Part shown: positions 17,711 through 25,752 of the stretch, in pieces
Layout: every line of letters starts with the position of its first letter
How positions within the stretch are numbered: the stretch's first letter is position 1
DNA from: an uncultured bacterium
GTDB lineage: Bacteria; Cyanobacteriota; Vampirovibrionia; Gastranaerophilales; Gastranaerophilaceae
Assembly (NCBI GenBank): GCA_905216055.1
Contig: CAJMSH010000006.1
Span: forward strand, 1 to 64,000
Reading direction: 5' to 3'
Length of the DNA: 64,000 nt
Program-made: the position numbers and the translations under genes
Notes under the pieces: generated by a model
Databases searched by the model: none
What the model was told of the DNA's origin: nothing
What the model saw: only the letters and a program-made list of their open reading frames with translations

Positions 17711-18616
17711 TTATGCTTTTTCTTGTTTTTTTTTATTTGAAGAAATTATAAGGAAAACTCCGAGCAAAATCAATATTACGCCTATTGATATTCTGAGGGT
17801 AAGTTGTTCGTTGAAAAACAGTATTCCGAAAAATATTGCGGTTAATGGCTCTAGTGCACCTAAAATAGCTGTGTTTGTTGAACCGATAAGTTTTATTGCA
17901 ACAGTTATGGTTTCAAGTGAAATTATTGTCGGGAAAATTGAAAGCCCTGTTACTAAAAGCCAAGATGTCGGATTATGAAGAATTTGAAGCTCTGTGCAGA
18001 ATTTCAAATTTACAATATAAACCAAAAGCCCAAAAAGCATTACGTAAAAACTTAATTTGGCGCTGTTAATATCTTTAATTGTTTTTATATTTTTTACTCC
18101 GACAATGTAAAGTGCGTATAAAAGAGCTGATAGAAGTACAACGCATACCCCGTGAAAATTTAAGTTTACTCCTGATTCCCCTCTATAAAGAAGTGCAATC
18201 CCGATTGATGTTGATATTATTGCAAAAATTACGGTTTTTGTAATCTTTTCTTTAAAAAATATTGTCATTATGATTGCGACAATGACAGGATAAATAAAAA
18301 GAATTGTACAGGCAATTCCCGGTTCAATATATTTAAAAGCTTCAAAAAGGGTTAGAGATGAAAAGGAAAAAAATAATCCTAAAATAAAAAGCGGGAAAAA
18401 TTCTTTTTTAGATATTTTAAGAGATATTTTTTTGTAAAATTTCAACCATAGATAATAAATTATGACCGCCAGAAAGTATCTGTAAAACAGTACGGAATTT
18501 ATGCCTACTCCTTTTGCGTATAAAGGAAGCGCAAACAGTGGGTTTGTCCCGTAACTTGCGGCTGCGATTGCTCCGTTTAGAATTCCTTTTGTGTTGTTAC
18601 TTATTTTAAAGCTCAT
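17711..18616 (-). CDS. EamA/DMT-family transporter
   Basis: The 301-residue protein has about ten hydrophobic segments arranged as two five-helix EamA repeats. The first opens A-A-A-S-Y-G-T-N-P-L, and the second contains G-A-L-E-P-L-T-A-I-F-F-G. The family exports or imports metabolites such as amino acids and nucleotide precursors, and the substrate is not predictable here. No ribosome site precedes the ATG. A TTGTCA / TAATAT promoter ends seven bases before it, so the mRNA is probably leaderless. Confidence 0.9.
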   Translation of the reverse strand: MSFKISNNTKGILNGAIAAASYGTNPLFALPLYAKGVGINSVLFYRYFLAVIIYYLWLKFYKKISLKISKKEFFPLFILGLFFSFSSLTLFEAFKYIEPGIACTILFIYPVIVAIIMTIFFKEKITKTVIFAIISTSIGIALLYRGESGVNLNFHGVCVVLLSALLYALYIVGVKNIKTIKDINSAKLSFYVMLFGLLVYIVNLKFCTELQILHNPTSWLLVTGLSIFPTIISLETITVAIKLIGSTNTAILGALEPLTAIFFGILFFNEQLTLRISIGVILILLGVFLIISSNKKKQEKA

Positions 18617-18703
18617 AGTTTAAATATTAGCAAAAATAAAATAGTTGACAAAAATTTTACAAAATTTCTTGATATTTTTCAAAATAACTCTTATAATCTT
18701 TTT
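18617..18703. promoter_or_regulatory. divergent promoter pair giving two leaderless transcripts
   Basis: Plus strand: TTGATA (18669-18674), 17 bp, TATAAT (18692-18697), six bases, then ATG at 18704. Minus strand: TTGTCA (18651-18646), 16 bp, TAATAT (18629-18624), seven bases, then ATG at 18616. Neither gene has room for a Shine-Dalgarno sequence downstream of the expected transcription start. Confidence 0.75.
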
Positions 18704-19360
18704 ATGGATTTTGATATTGAAATATGGCTTGAAGAATTTACAAAAAAACTGTTTGATCAATTTAATTCACGTATAAAATTTATCGGGCTTCAGGGTAGTT
18801 ATAGACGCGGGGAAGCGAATGAAAACAGTGATGTAGATATTGTTATAATTTTGGATAAACTTTCTTTTGAAGATTTGACGGAATATAAAAATATTGTTCA
18901 TTCAATGCCGTTTTATGAAAAAGTTTGCGGATTTATATGCGGGGAAAAAGAAATTTATGAGTGGCCTAAATATGATCTTTTTCAATTAGCAAATGATACT
19001 GTTTCTCTGCATGGAAATTTGTTTGATTTTATCCCGATACTCAAGCATAACGATATATTGGATTCTATAAAGAATAATGCTGCAAACCTTTATCACAGAA
19101 TGTGTCATGGTTTTCTTTTTGAAAATAGAGATATTGATGTTTTGTATGAAGGTTATAAGAGTGCTTTTTATATTTTGCAGGCAATATATTATTCTCGTAA
19201 TACTGAATTTGTCGGAACCAAAAAAGAACTTGTCAGAGTTTTAGATGGTGAAGATAAAGAGATTTTGCTTGTTAATATGAATTGGAAATCTTTGCAGGTG
19301 GACGAAAATTCTGATTTTTATTTTGAAAAGCTTATAAATTGGGCTGCAAAATATATTTAA
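18704..19360 (+). CDS. nucleotidyltransferase-domain protein
   Basis: The 218-residue protein has the pol-beta nucleotidyltransferase motif G-S-Y-R-R-G-E-A followed by N-S-D-V-D (catalytic Asp43 and Asp45). The all-helical C-terminal half (about 100-218) resembles HEPN-like or kanamycin-nucleotidyltransferase-like partners. The family transfers NMP to proteins, antibiotics or RNA. No toxin partner is adjacent, so antitoxin, AMPylase and drug-modifying roles all remain open. It reads leaderless from a good promoter and converges on the MlaA-fusion gene with stop codons overlapping in TTAA. Confidence 0.82.
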   Translation: MDFDIEIWLEEFTKKLFDQFNSRIKFIGLQGSYRRGEANENSDVDIVIILDKLSFEDLTEYKNIVHSMPFYEKVCGFICGEKEIYEWPKYDLFQLANDTVSLHGNLFDFIPILKHNDILDSIKNNAANLYHRMCHGFLFENRDIDVLYEGYKSAFYILQAIYYSRNTEFVGTKKELVRVLDGEDKEILLVNMNWKSLQVDENSDFYFEKLINWAAKYI

Positions 19361-21468
19361 TTTTTTATATTGGCAGTTTTGGTTGTGAGTGATATTTCTT
19401 GTTTTAAATCATTAAGAAATTCAGGTGTGTATAAAAAACCGAGATGTGCACCGTTACTTAGTAATAGCGTTTTTTCCCCTGTATGAATTTTTAGCTGCTT
19501 TAATTGCTTTTGATTTACCAAATAATCATCAAGTGAATGATAAATTTTGTAGTTTGTCCCGTGTTCTAAAAAGTCTGATATTGATAAAAGACTTGAATTT
19601 TTCCTTATATCTTCAATTGTTTTGTGTTTGTCGCTGAGCAGGTATTTTTCTGTGTAATCTCTGTAATTCATATTGTTTATTTTTTCGTAAATATCTGTTT
19701 TTTTATTTTTCGGTGTGTTTTCAAGGGTAAAGATTAAATCAGATAATTTTTGGTGCATTATAAAACCTGTGATAAGTTTACCTTCTTCTTCAGTGAAGGG
19801 AAGAAGCGTTAGGTTTAAATCTTTTGCAGTGTCTTTCATATCCGTTAGTTGAACGACTTTGGCTGCGGTTAGTGCTGCTTGATTTTTTATATCTTTTAAA
19901 TTTTTATTCCATTCCTCGCTGTTTTTATCAACCTGCTCCATTGCATAAACTAATTCTACAGGCGGACATATTGATATGAATTTTGTTATATTTAATGTGT
20001 TATTTTTATATTCTTCATTTGCAAGAAACAGTGTTGTTAAAGCTCCGAAAGATGTTCCAATAACTGTTTTACCGTTGAATTTGCAATTATATTTATTTTC
20101 TAATGAGTCAATTATTTTTGTTGTAACTGCTTTTAAGTATTTTACATCTTCAAGGGGAAGTCCTGGTGCATAACCTTCAGGCATGCTTTTTACAAATTCC
20201 CATTGAAAATGGCTTCCTTGTATAATTACTGAATATCCCGCATCGTAAAAGATTTTTGCAAGTACAACGGAGTGATGTGAGGTTATGCCCTCGCCTATTG
20301 ATGGGTAAATTATTGCAACAGGTGAATTTTTATCATGTTGCATAATATATTTGAATTTATAGTTTTCTTTGTTTGGGGTGATATTGACTGATGAAGTTTT
20401 AATTTTTTTGCTGAAACATCTGTTCCAAATTGATAATTCATTCCACATAGATTTGTCAACTTCAGGAAGATCAAAAAGGGCTGTTCGCATTGAATCAACA
20501 ACTGGATTTTGAGGATTGTAATTTTCAACGAGAATATCTGCCATAAGCTGTGAGTTATCCAAGTTGTAACTTTTTAGGATAATATTATCGATATTTGCTC
20601 CGCCTTTTATTATGTCCGCAACGGTTAATCTATCTTTGTTAATTTCTTCAAGACTTTTGTCTCCTCGAATATTGAGTGTGTTTTCAACAAGTTCTTTTGA
20701 ATTTTTTTCTTCTTCTGATGTTTTAAATCCGTTTTCAAGAATTTCTTTTCTGTCTAAGTTGTTACATTTTATATAATTATCTAGTCCGTACATTTTTCTT
20801 GAAATTTCATAAGGATCTGCGTATGTTGATTCAAGCATTTTTATAAGCGGTTGAAGATATGAAGTTCTATTTACGGTTATACCTGCTTTTACCATTGCAA
20901 GAATTGGGGTTCCGACATAAGTTGTTGGATTCAGCGATGTATCAAGAATTTTTCCCGCAATTCCTCTTGCTGTTGTCCCGTTCATTACCGGTAGAACTAT
21001 GTAAGAGCCTGAATTGCATTTACATCTTGTTAAAGCTTGTTCCATATCCTCATTTACAGGTTCGAGATTGAAATATCTTTTTGCTGGGTCAAACATTCCC
21101 CCAAGACCTATGGTAGTATTTGTTAAAAATCGTGCTGTTTCTGTTCTTGTTGCTTTAAAATCTTTTTGGATAAGTGAACTTATCAATCTTTTTGGGTATT
21201 CAATATTTTTATATGCGCTTTGGATTCTTTCAATTCCATATTCAGGAAGAATTGAACACCATAGAATATGTACAGGACGTATTGCATATTTGTTTAGCCC
21301 AAGATTGAAAGCAAAAATTTTACGGTTAAATTTTTCGTATTTGTCAGGCCCAAGATAGATGTAAGCGTAATCAGGGTATTTGCTTTGCGGAATTGTTAGT
21401 TCTTCTGAAATTGCTGTATTTGTTGTGAAAAATAGTAGAATTGAGATAATTAAAAATTTTTTTTGCAT
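19357..21468 (-). CDS. MlaA (VacJ) domain fused to an alpha/beta-hydrolase domain
   Basis: The 703-residue protein has an N-terminal signal peptide without a lipobox. Residues ~40-245 match MlaA: K-F-N-R-K-I-F-A-F-N, the N-T-T-I-G-L-G-G-M-F-D-P-A block and G-S-Y-I-V-L-P. MlaA is the outer-membrane component that removes misplaced phospholipids. Residues ~360-690 look like a serine hydrolase: the elbow I-G-T-S-F-G-A (Ser near 473) and a late N-G-A-H-L-G-F His near 674. MlaA is normally about 250 residues and has no hydrolase. The protein would act at the periplasm or outer membrane and could couple lipid extraction to hydrolysis, which is inference. An MCE/MlaD gene lies at 36321. Confidence 0.82.
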   Translation of the reverse strand: MQKKFLIISILLFFTTNTAISEELTIPQSKYPDYAYIYLGPDKYEKFNRKIFAFNLGLNKYAIRPVHILWCSILPEYGIERIQSAYKNIEYPKRLISSLIQKDFKATRTETARFLTNTTIGLGGMFDPAKRYFNLEPVNEDMEQALTRCKCNSGSYIVLPVMNGTTARGIAGKILDTSLNPTTYVGTPILAMVKAGITVNRTSYLQPLIKMLESTYADPYEISRKMYGLDNYIKCNNLDRKEILENGFKTSEEEKNSKELVENTLNIRGDKSLEEINKDRLTVADIIKGGANIDNIILKSYNLDNSQLMADILVENYNPQNPVVDSMRTALFDLPEVDKSMWNELSIWNRCFSKKIKTSSVNITPNKENYKFKYIMQHDKNSPVAIIYPSIGEGITSHHSVVLAKIFYDAGYSVIIQGSHFQWEFVKSMPEGYAPGLPLEDVKYLKAVTTKIIDSLENKYNCKFNGKTVIGTSFGALTTLFLANEEYKNNTLNITKFISICPPVELVYAMEQVDKNSEEWNKNLKDIKNQAALTAAKVVQLTDMKDTAKDLNLTLLPFTEEEGKLITGFIMHQKLSDLIFTLENTPKNKKTDIYEKINNMNYRDYTEKYLLSDKHKTIEDIRKNSSLLSISDFLEHGTNYKIYHSLDDYLVNQKQLKQLKIHTGEKTLLLSNGAHLGFLYTPEFLNDLKQEISLTTKTANIKN

Positions 21469-21586
21469 TTTTTCTCTTAGTAATTTTGTAAGACGTTATT
21501 ATTGTTTTTTATGTATAAAAAAAGTTCATTACTCATTCGGATAATTTTTGTGATATTGTTTTTTATCAGAAAGGTGTTTTGGAAAA

Positions 21587-22150
21587 ATGAGTGAAAAAGA
21601 AAAAATGTTAAAAGGTCTTTTATATGATGCAAATTATGATAAAGAACTTGCTGATGAAAGAATAAAATGTAAATGTATGTGCAAACAATACAATGATTTG
21701 TCTCCTGATAAAACGGAAGAAAGAAAAGAATTATTAAAAAAAATACTAGGCAAAACAGGTAAAAACTATTGGATTGAGCAGGATTTTTGGTGTGATTACG
21801 GTTATAATATCGAATTGGGAGAAAACTTCTATTCAAACCATAATTGCGTAATTCTTGATCCTGCAAAAGTAAAATTTGGTGATAACGTTTTTATAGGTCC
21901 ATTTTGCGGATTTTATACTGCAGGGCATCCTGTTGATGTTGAAAGCAGAAATGCAGGAATTGAATATGCAAAACCGATTACAGTCGGCAATAATGTATGG
22001 ATAGGCGGGCATGTATCAGTAATGCCCGGGGTTACGATTGGAGATAATGTTATAATTGGTGCAGGTAGTGTTGTAACAAAAGATATTCCGTCAAATGTAA
22101 TTGCAGCAGGAACTCCTTGCAAGGTAATTAAACATACAGAAAACGTTTAG
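21587..22150 (+). CDS. maltose/galactoside O-acetyltransferase-type hexapeptide acetyltransferase
   Basis: The 187-residue protein opens with the Mac domain (K-M-L-K-G-L-L-Y-D-A-N) found in Maa/LacA/NodL enzymes. It continues into left-handed beta-helix hexapeptide repeats with F-Y-T-A-G-H-P (catalytic His) and N-N-V-W-I-G-G-H-V-S-V-M-P-G. It transfers acetyl from acetyl-CoA to a sugar hydroxyl in the cytoplasm. It is divergent from the MlaA-fusion gene and followed by a strong terminator, so it is probably a single-gene unit. Confidence 0.92.
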   Translation: MSEKEKMLKGLLYDANYDKELADERIKCKCMCKQYNDLSPDKTEERKELLKKILGKTGKNYWIEQDFWCDYGYNIELGENFYSNHNCVILDPAKVKFGDNVFIGPFCGFYTAGHPVDVESRNAGIEYAKPITVGNNVWIGGHVSVMPGVTIGDNVIIGAGSVVTKDIPSNVIAAGTPCKVIKHTENV

Positions 22151-22168
22151 ATTTTTGTATATATACTT

Positions 22169-22210
22169 AAACCCCGTAATTTTATAATTAAAATTACGGG
22201 GTTTAAAATT
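22169..22210. terminator. hairpin terminator
   Basis: Stem AAACCCCGTAATTTT / AAAATTACGGGGTTT lies 20 bases after the acetyltransferase stop, followed by A/T-rich sequence. Confidence 0.85.
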
Positions 22211-22265
22211 TTTTAGTACGAATTGTTCGTATATATTTTAAATAAAAAGTTATAGGAATATATTT

Positions 22266-22766
22266 TTATAAGCCCAAAGCGTATTTGTTGCTTATAGAAA
22301 CCATATTCATCGCGTTAAAAATATTCTGTTGTGTTGATTGAATAGAATCTGCTCTGTCAGAAATACTAGCCAGTTGCGTCTGTAAACTTTGTGCTTGTGA
22401 TATTTTTGACTTATCGCCCGAGTTCATCATAACTTGTAACTGGGCTGATATGTTGTCAATAATATCATCAAGTGTGTCATTCGATGATACTGTTACGCCA
22501 ACTGTTGACGCTAATGATTTTGCTTCAGATAGCAGTTCTTGTTCTGATGAATTACCTCCTCCTTGTTGTTGTCCTGCGTTTTGTTGATTTTTTGTTGCTT
22601 CTGCTTGCGCAATCAATGCTTGAGCTTGGGCTTCTGATGTCACCGTTGTTGGATCTATCCCCAAAGATTCAAGTTTCATTTTCGTAGAAGAACTTAATTC
22701 TTCTTGCGTTTTATAGGTTGATACGGCAGCAGATTGCGTGGAATTGATAGAACTTATGGAACTCAT
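22266..22766 (-). CDS. Ser/Gln-rich protein without signal peptide (166 aa)
   Basis: I do not recognise this protein. The ATG at 22766 is preferred over GTG at 22772 because AAGGA sits at the right distance. It starts M-S-S-I-S-S-I-N-S-T-Q and has a Gln/Gly linker (Q-Q-Q-G-G-G-N-S-S) near the middle. It ends with amphipathic helices and N-A-M-N-M-V-S-I-S-N-K-Y-A-L-G-L. A polar Ser-rich N-terminus, no Sec signal and helical amphipathic ends are the style of substrates of flagellar or type III exporters, but no such exporter is in the window apart from the FlhA-like domain at 42359. It stands alone. Confidence 0.75.
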   Translation of the reverse strand: MSSISSINSTQSAAVSTYKTQEELSSSTKMKLESLGIDPTTVTSEAQAQALIAQAEATKNQQNAGQQQGGGNSSEQELLSEAKSLASTVGVTVSSNDTLDDIIDNISAQLQVMMNSGDKSKISQAQSLQTQLASISDRADSIQSTQQNIFNAMNMVSISNKYALGL

Positions 22767-22979
22767 ACCCACATCCTTTCAATTTTTTACTTTCTACTCC
22801 TTTTAATGTTTTTTTGACCGAAGTCAATATTTTTTACAAATTTCTTTACGGAATTTGGTATATTAATCTTTAGAATTTTGTGTGTAATTTTTACATTTCT
22901 TAAATAAAAAATAATTAAAATTGGCAGGAATTAGGAATATTTCTATGTTTGTGGTATAATTTTACACAGGAGTTATGTT

Positions 22980-23723
22980 ATGAAAAGATTACTTATATTG
23001 TGTTCAATACTTTTGTTGATGTCATCTAGTGCTATGGCTGCATCAAAGTATGTGAAAATTGAACCTGAATTTTTGCAACCGTATCAGAGCAAAAGCAGTG
23101 ATCAGGTGAATGAAACACTTGCTATTATTTTTAGCAAGATAAAACCTGTTATTAAAACTGATAAATTCCCGAAATATTATCACGATTTTACGCTGGTAAA
23201 AGATGACGGGACTCAGAATAAAGCTTATCATTACGTAAAATATGGTAATGCTGAACTTATTTATAATACAGATACAAATGAATTAAAGTATGTATCTTTC
23301 AGACGCCCTGAGCTTATGAAATGCAGAATAATTTATGATTATCCGTCAGGTCAGTTGCATGCTGTTCAAATTTTTGTATCAGATAAAGAATCTTTTATAT
23401 ACAGTCCTGATGGAAAATATATTGATTATTCCCCTTATGTAAAAGAGGTTAAGGATAAAGTTATCAGTCATTGGAAAGTTCCGCCGAGAAAGCAAATCGA
23501 TATTTTAGCTAAAGGTCAAAAGGATTTGCTTGTTCAAATGGCTTTAACTCTTAATAGGGACGGAACAGTCAAAAAATGCAAGATTTTGAAATCTTCTAAA
23601 ATCAAGGCGCTTGATGAAAATGCCGGTGCAGCAATTAAGGCTGCAGCACCATTCAAGCCTTTCCCTAAAGCTTTCTTTAATGAAGAAATTATGATTATTT
23701 TGAATTTCAATTTTAGCTTGTAA
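22980..23723 (+). CDS. periplasmic protein with TonB C-terminal-like domain
   Basis: The 247-residue protein has a clear signal peptide (M-K-R-L-L, hydrophobic run, A-M-A before A-S-K). The last ~80 residues resemble a TonB C-terminal domain: L-N-R-D-G-T-V-K-K-C-K-I-L-K-S-S, followed by A-A-P-F-K-P-F-P. Classical TonB has a membrane anchor and a Pro-rich spacer, and both are missing here, so it is a soluble relative. A TATAAT at 22955-22960 and AGGAG before the ATG give a short leader. It is one of three TonB-like proteins within 4 kb. Confidence 0.8.
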   Translation: MKRLLILCSILLLMSSSAMAASKYVKIEPEFLQPYQSKSSDQVNETLAIIFSKIKPVIKTDKFPKYYHDFTLVKDDGTQNKAYHYVKYGNAELIYNTDTNELKYVSFRRPELMKCRIIYDYPSGQLHAVQIFVSDKESFIYSPDGKYIDYSPYVKEVKDKVISHWKVPPRKQIDILAKGQKDLLVQMALTLNRDGTVKKCKILKSSKIKALDENAGAAIKAAAPFKPFPKAFFNEEIMIILNFNFSL

Positions 23724-23738
23724 AATTAAAATTACGAT

Positions 23739-24421
23739 TTAATAATCAATTTTCCCTTTAGTGAGGATTGTAATTCCACGTCCCCAACCGTTTATCTCAG
23801 TTTCGCTGACAGTTGTATTTGAATGGCCACGTGGTAAAATCCCTTCTTGTGTTATGTAAAAGTCAAAAATATCATATCCGACAGTATTTGGTTTTTTGAC
23901 TCCATTTATATCTACTCGGATTCTTCCGCAACCAATTGGTTTTGTGAGTTCTGCAGTACCTGTACAACTGTTACTCATATGCCAAAATAACAAAATAGCT
24001 CCGTCTGGTGTTGTAAGGGTTGAACCAACATCACTATTAACAACTCCACCATTCAGTGTTTTGAAAGAATCTAGGTAACATCTTGTTATTTCATCATTTG
24101 TTTGACATTTTTTTACGTTCTTAATGTATTTTGAAAAAATATCTATATAATCATTGCTAGATGTAAATAGTCCTTCTAAAGAACCTCCATTGTCATTTAA
24201 TATCATAAGATAAGCTTGCGAAATTACAGAATAAGCCTTCTTATATTGAGCAACTAGCTCTTTTTTTTGTGTACTGTTGATAAGTGATGGCATCGTCATC
24301 GCAGCGACCACACCAATAATGCCAAGAGTAATCAAAACCTCAGCTAATGTAAAAGCAGTTAATGCCTTGCCCCAAGCTAGTTTTGCGGGGGGGGGGCAAC
24401 TCTAAGCTCTCTTAAATCCAT
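23739..24421 (-). CDS. type IV pilin-like protein, frame broken at a poly-G/C tract
   Basis: A perfect ribosome site (AGGAGG) stands 8 bases before an ATG at 24421. Its frame enters a run of cytosines (ten Gs on the plus strand, 24387-24396) and hits TAG after 14 codons. In another frame the prepilin signal begins at once: T-A-F-T-L-A-E-V-L-I-T-L-G-I-I-G-V-V-A-A-M (cleavage before F, Glu at +5). It runs on for about 200 residues to 23739. One extra C or two fewer would join both parts. The mature part has a long N-terminal helix and a Cys-containing globular domain, as in pseudopilins of this lineage. Either the gene is phase-variable, or it is broken, or the tract length is misread. Without the join, a TTG at 24335 would be the only start and would lose the leader. 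Confidence 0.75.
24387..24396. repeat. ten-base homopolymeric G tract
   Basis: Ten consecutive Gs are preceded by GC and followed by CAAC. Runs of this length are exceptional in such AT-rich DNA. It lies inside the first codons of the pilin-like gene and sets its frame. Confidence 0.9.
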
Positions 24422-24480
24422 AATTTATGCCTCCTGTCTTTTTTATTATTTACTATATTTTGAGTTTTGTCAAGATTTGT

Positions 24481-25422
24481 TCAATGTATTGAGATTTCGT
24501 AATTTCCGTTGTTGATTTTGAAATTCATACGGATAGTTTCGCCGTTGTATTCTGATGGTGGAGGAGTAAATCTCGGAACACTCATTAACATATAATATAC
24601 AGTGTCGTTTAAGCCTTTGTTTGAAGATTCTTTTGAAAATTTTCTATTAATAAGTTTGCCTGTTTTATCAACGGAAAATTGTATTGAACATTCTCCTGAA
24701 CCTTGAATACTACCTACTGCAAATTTTGAGAACAATGCGGCTCGCAAATTGTTCTTGTAACGTAGCATTTCTGCACTGTTAGGGTTGTATGCAGGCTTTT
24801 GTGTTTTTGGAGGGGTTAAAAGTTCGGGATTAACCGACATTTCTTTGCGTTGTCTTATTATGATATTATTTTTTTTTTGAACCTGCTCTTGTTTTTGGGG
24901 AGCCTGTTTTTGAATTGGTTTTGAAATGTTTTGTGGTTTTTGAACTTTTTGTATCTTTTGAATATTTGTATTTGTTGCAGTTTTTGGTTGATTAAATATT
25001 TGTTGCGTAACCGAATTTTTCATCTGCTCTACATATTCAGCAGGTGTGAGTGGTTGAGATGGTTCTTGTTTCCTTTCAACCGGCTCAGGGTTGTATATTG
25101 GAGTGTCATCCCAAATTTTATCGATATTTGGAATTTGGGTTTTATTTATTTTTGTTTGTTGTTTTGTAATATTTTGTGGTTGTTTTTTCTCTGTTTTCTT
25201 ATTGTCAACAGGAATTAGCCATACAAGTATTGATAGGATTATACATAGTGCAAAAAATATTCTTGAAACAATTTCTGATTTTTGTTCAAGTGAAAGCGGT
25301 TGTTTATATTTTGTTGATTTTGCTGGCGGTACATCTTCTATATAATCAAAAGTGTTGTTGCCGCATTCGCAGTATTCAACTTTTTCTCTGTATTCAGCAT
25401 TACATTCTTTACATCTGTACAT
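24481..25422 (-). CDS. zinc-ribbon / transmembrane / TonB-like protein
   Basis: The 313-residue protein begins with a zinc-ribbon (C4, C7, C18, C20 in Y-R-C-K-E-C and Y-C-E-C-G). One membrane segment follows (about residues 53-71), then a long Gln/Pro/Lys-rich spacer and a C-terminal TonB-like domain (G-S-G-E-C-S-I-Q-F-S-V-D-K-T-G and a P-R-F-T-P-P-P segment). The layout puts the ribbon in the cytoplasm and the TonB-like end in the periplasm. TonB proteins do not usually have a zinc ribbon. It is the last gene of a tightly spaced operon starting at 28970 or 28246. Confidence 0.8.
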   Translation of the reverse strand: MYRCKECNAEYREKVEYCECGNNTFDYIEDVPPAKSTKYKQPLSLEQKSEIVSRIFFALCIILSILVWLIPVDNKKTEKKQPQNITKQQTKINKTQIPNIDKIWDDTPIYNPEPVERKQEPSQPLTPAEYVEQMKNSVTQQIFNQPKTATNTNIQKIQKVQKPQNISKPIQKQAPQKQEQVQKKNNIIIRQRKEMSVNPELLTPPKTQKPAYNPNSAEMLRYKNNLRAALFSKFAVGSIQGSGECSIQFSVDKTGKLINRKFSKESSNKGLNDTVYYMLMSVPRFTPPPSEYNGETIRMNFKINNGNYEISIH

Positions 25423-25429
25423 AACAAAA

Positions 25430-25609
25430 TTATCTTATCACAAATAATCCTAATTTATAAATTCCGAAAAATATTATTGCAATAATAAGCATTATAATTA
25501 TTATTGCAGTTTGTCTTATGATATCAAAATTTTTTCTGGCTTGAATGAATTTTAAGCCGAAAGGAATTTCTATTAAGAGCCATATTATTGCGCAAATTGT
25601 TCCGAACAA
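25430..25609 (-). CDS. small two-segment membrane protein (59 aa)
   Basis: It starts at TTG 25609, with AAAAGGAG about nine bases upstream, inside the last codons of the 46-residue gene. Two hydrophobic segments (F-G-T-I-C-A-I-I-W-L-L-I and a longer I/L/M/F run) flank a short basic loop Q-A-R-K-N-F-D-I-I-R-Q. It ends V-I-R with TAA at 25432-25430, 7 bases before the next ATG. The position between co-directional genes and the correct spacing support it. No function is known. Confidence 0.6.
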   Translation of the reverse strand: MFGTICAIIWLLIEIPFGLKFIQARKNFDIIRQTAIIIIMLIIAIIFFGIYKLGLFVIR

Positions 25610-25611
25610 AG

Positions 25612-25752
25612 TTATTTACTCCTTTTAAAAATAATATTTTCAAGTTGAAAACTTTTGTGCATTTGTGGTTTTATATTTGCAATAACAGCCGTTGAAATTG
25701 CGAGTATGAGTAAGCTTATAATTGCAATAATTGTGATTTTCATTCCACTCAT
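25612..25752 (-). CDS. small single-segment membrane protein (46 aa)
   Basis: The ATG at 25752 shares a base with the TAA of the preceding gene (TAATG), a classic translational-coupling overlap. The protein is M-S-G-M-K, a hydrophobic segment (I-I-A-I-I-S-L-L-I-L-A), then a polar tail ending F-K-R-S-K. Its last codons form the ribosome site of the next small gene. The length and basic tail suggest an inner-membrane subunit of the surrounding system. Confidence 0.6.
   Translation of the reverse strand: MSGMKITIIAIISLLILAISTAVIANIKPQMHKSFQLENIIFKRSK

Noticed and set aside
18704..19360. Toxin-antitoxin pair
   Set aside because: The nucleotidyltransferase has no separate HEPN partner gene. Its neighbours are a transporter and the MlaA fusion on the other strand.
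24387..24396. G10 tract as a simple sequencing error
   Set aside because: It cannot be excluded, but the in-frame halves, the perfect ribosome site and the known biology of such tracts make a contingency locus worth reporting.
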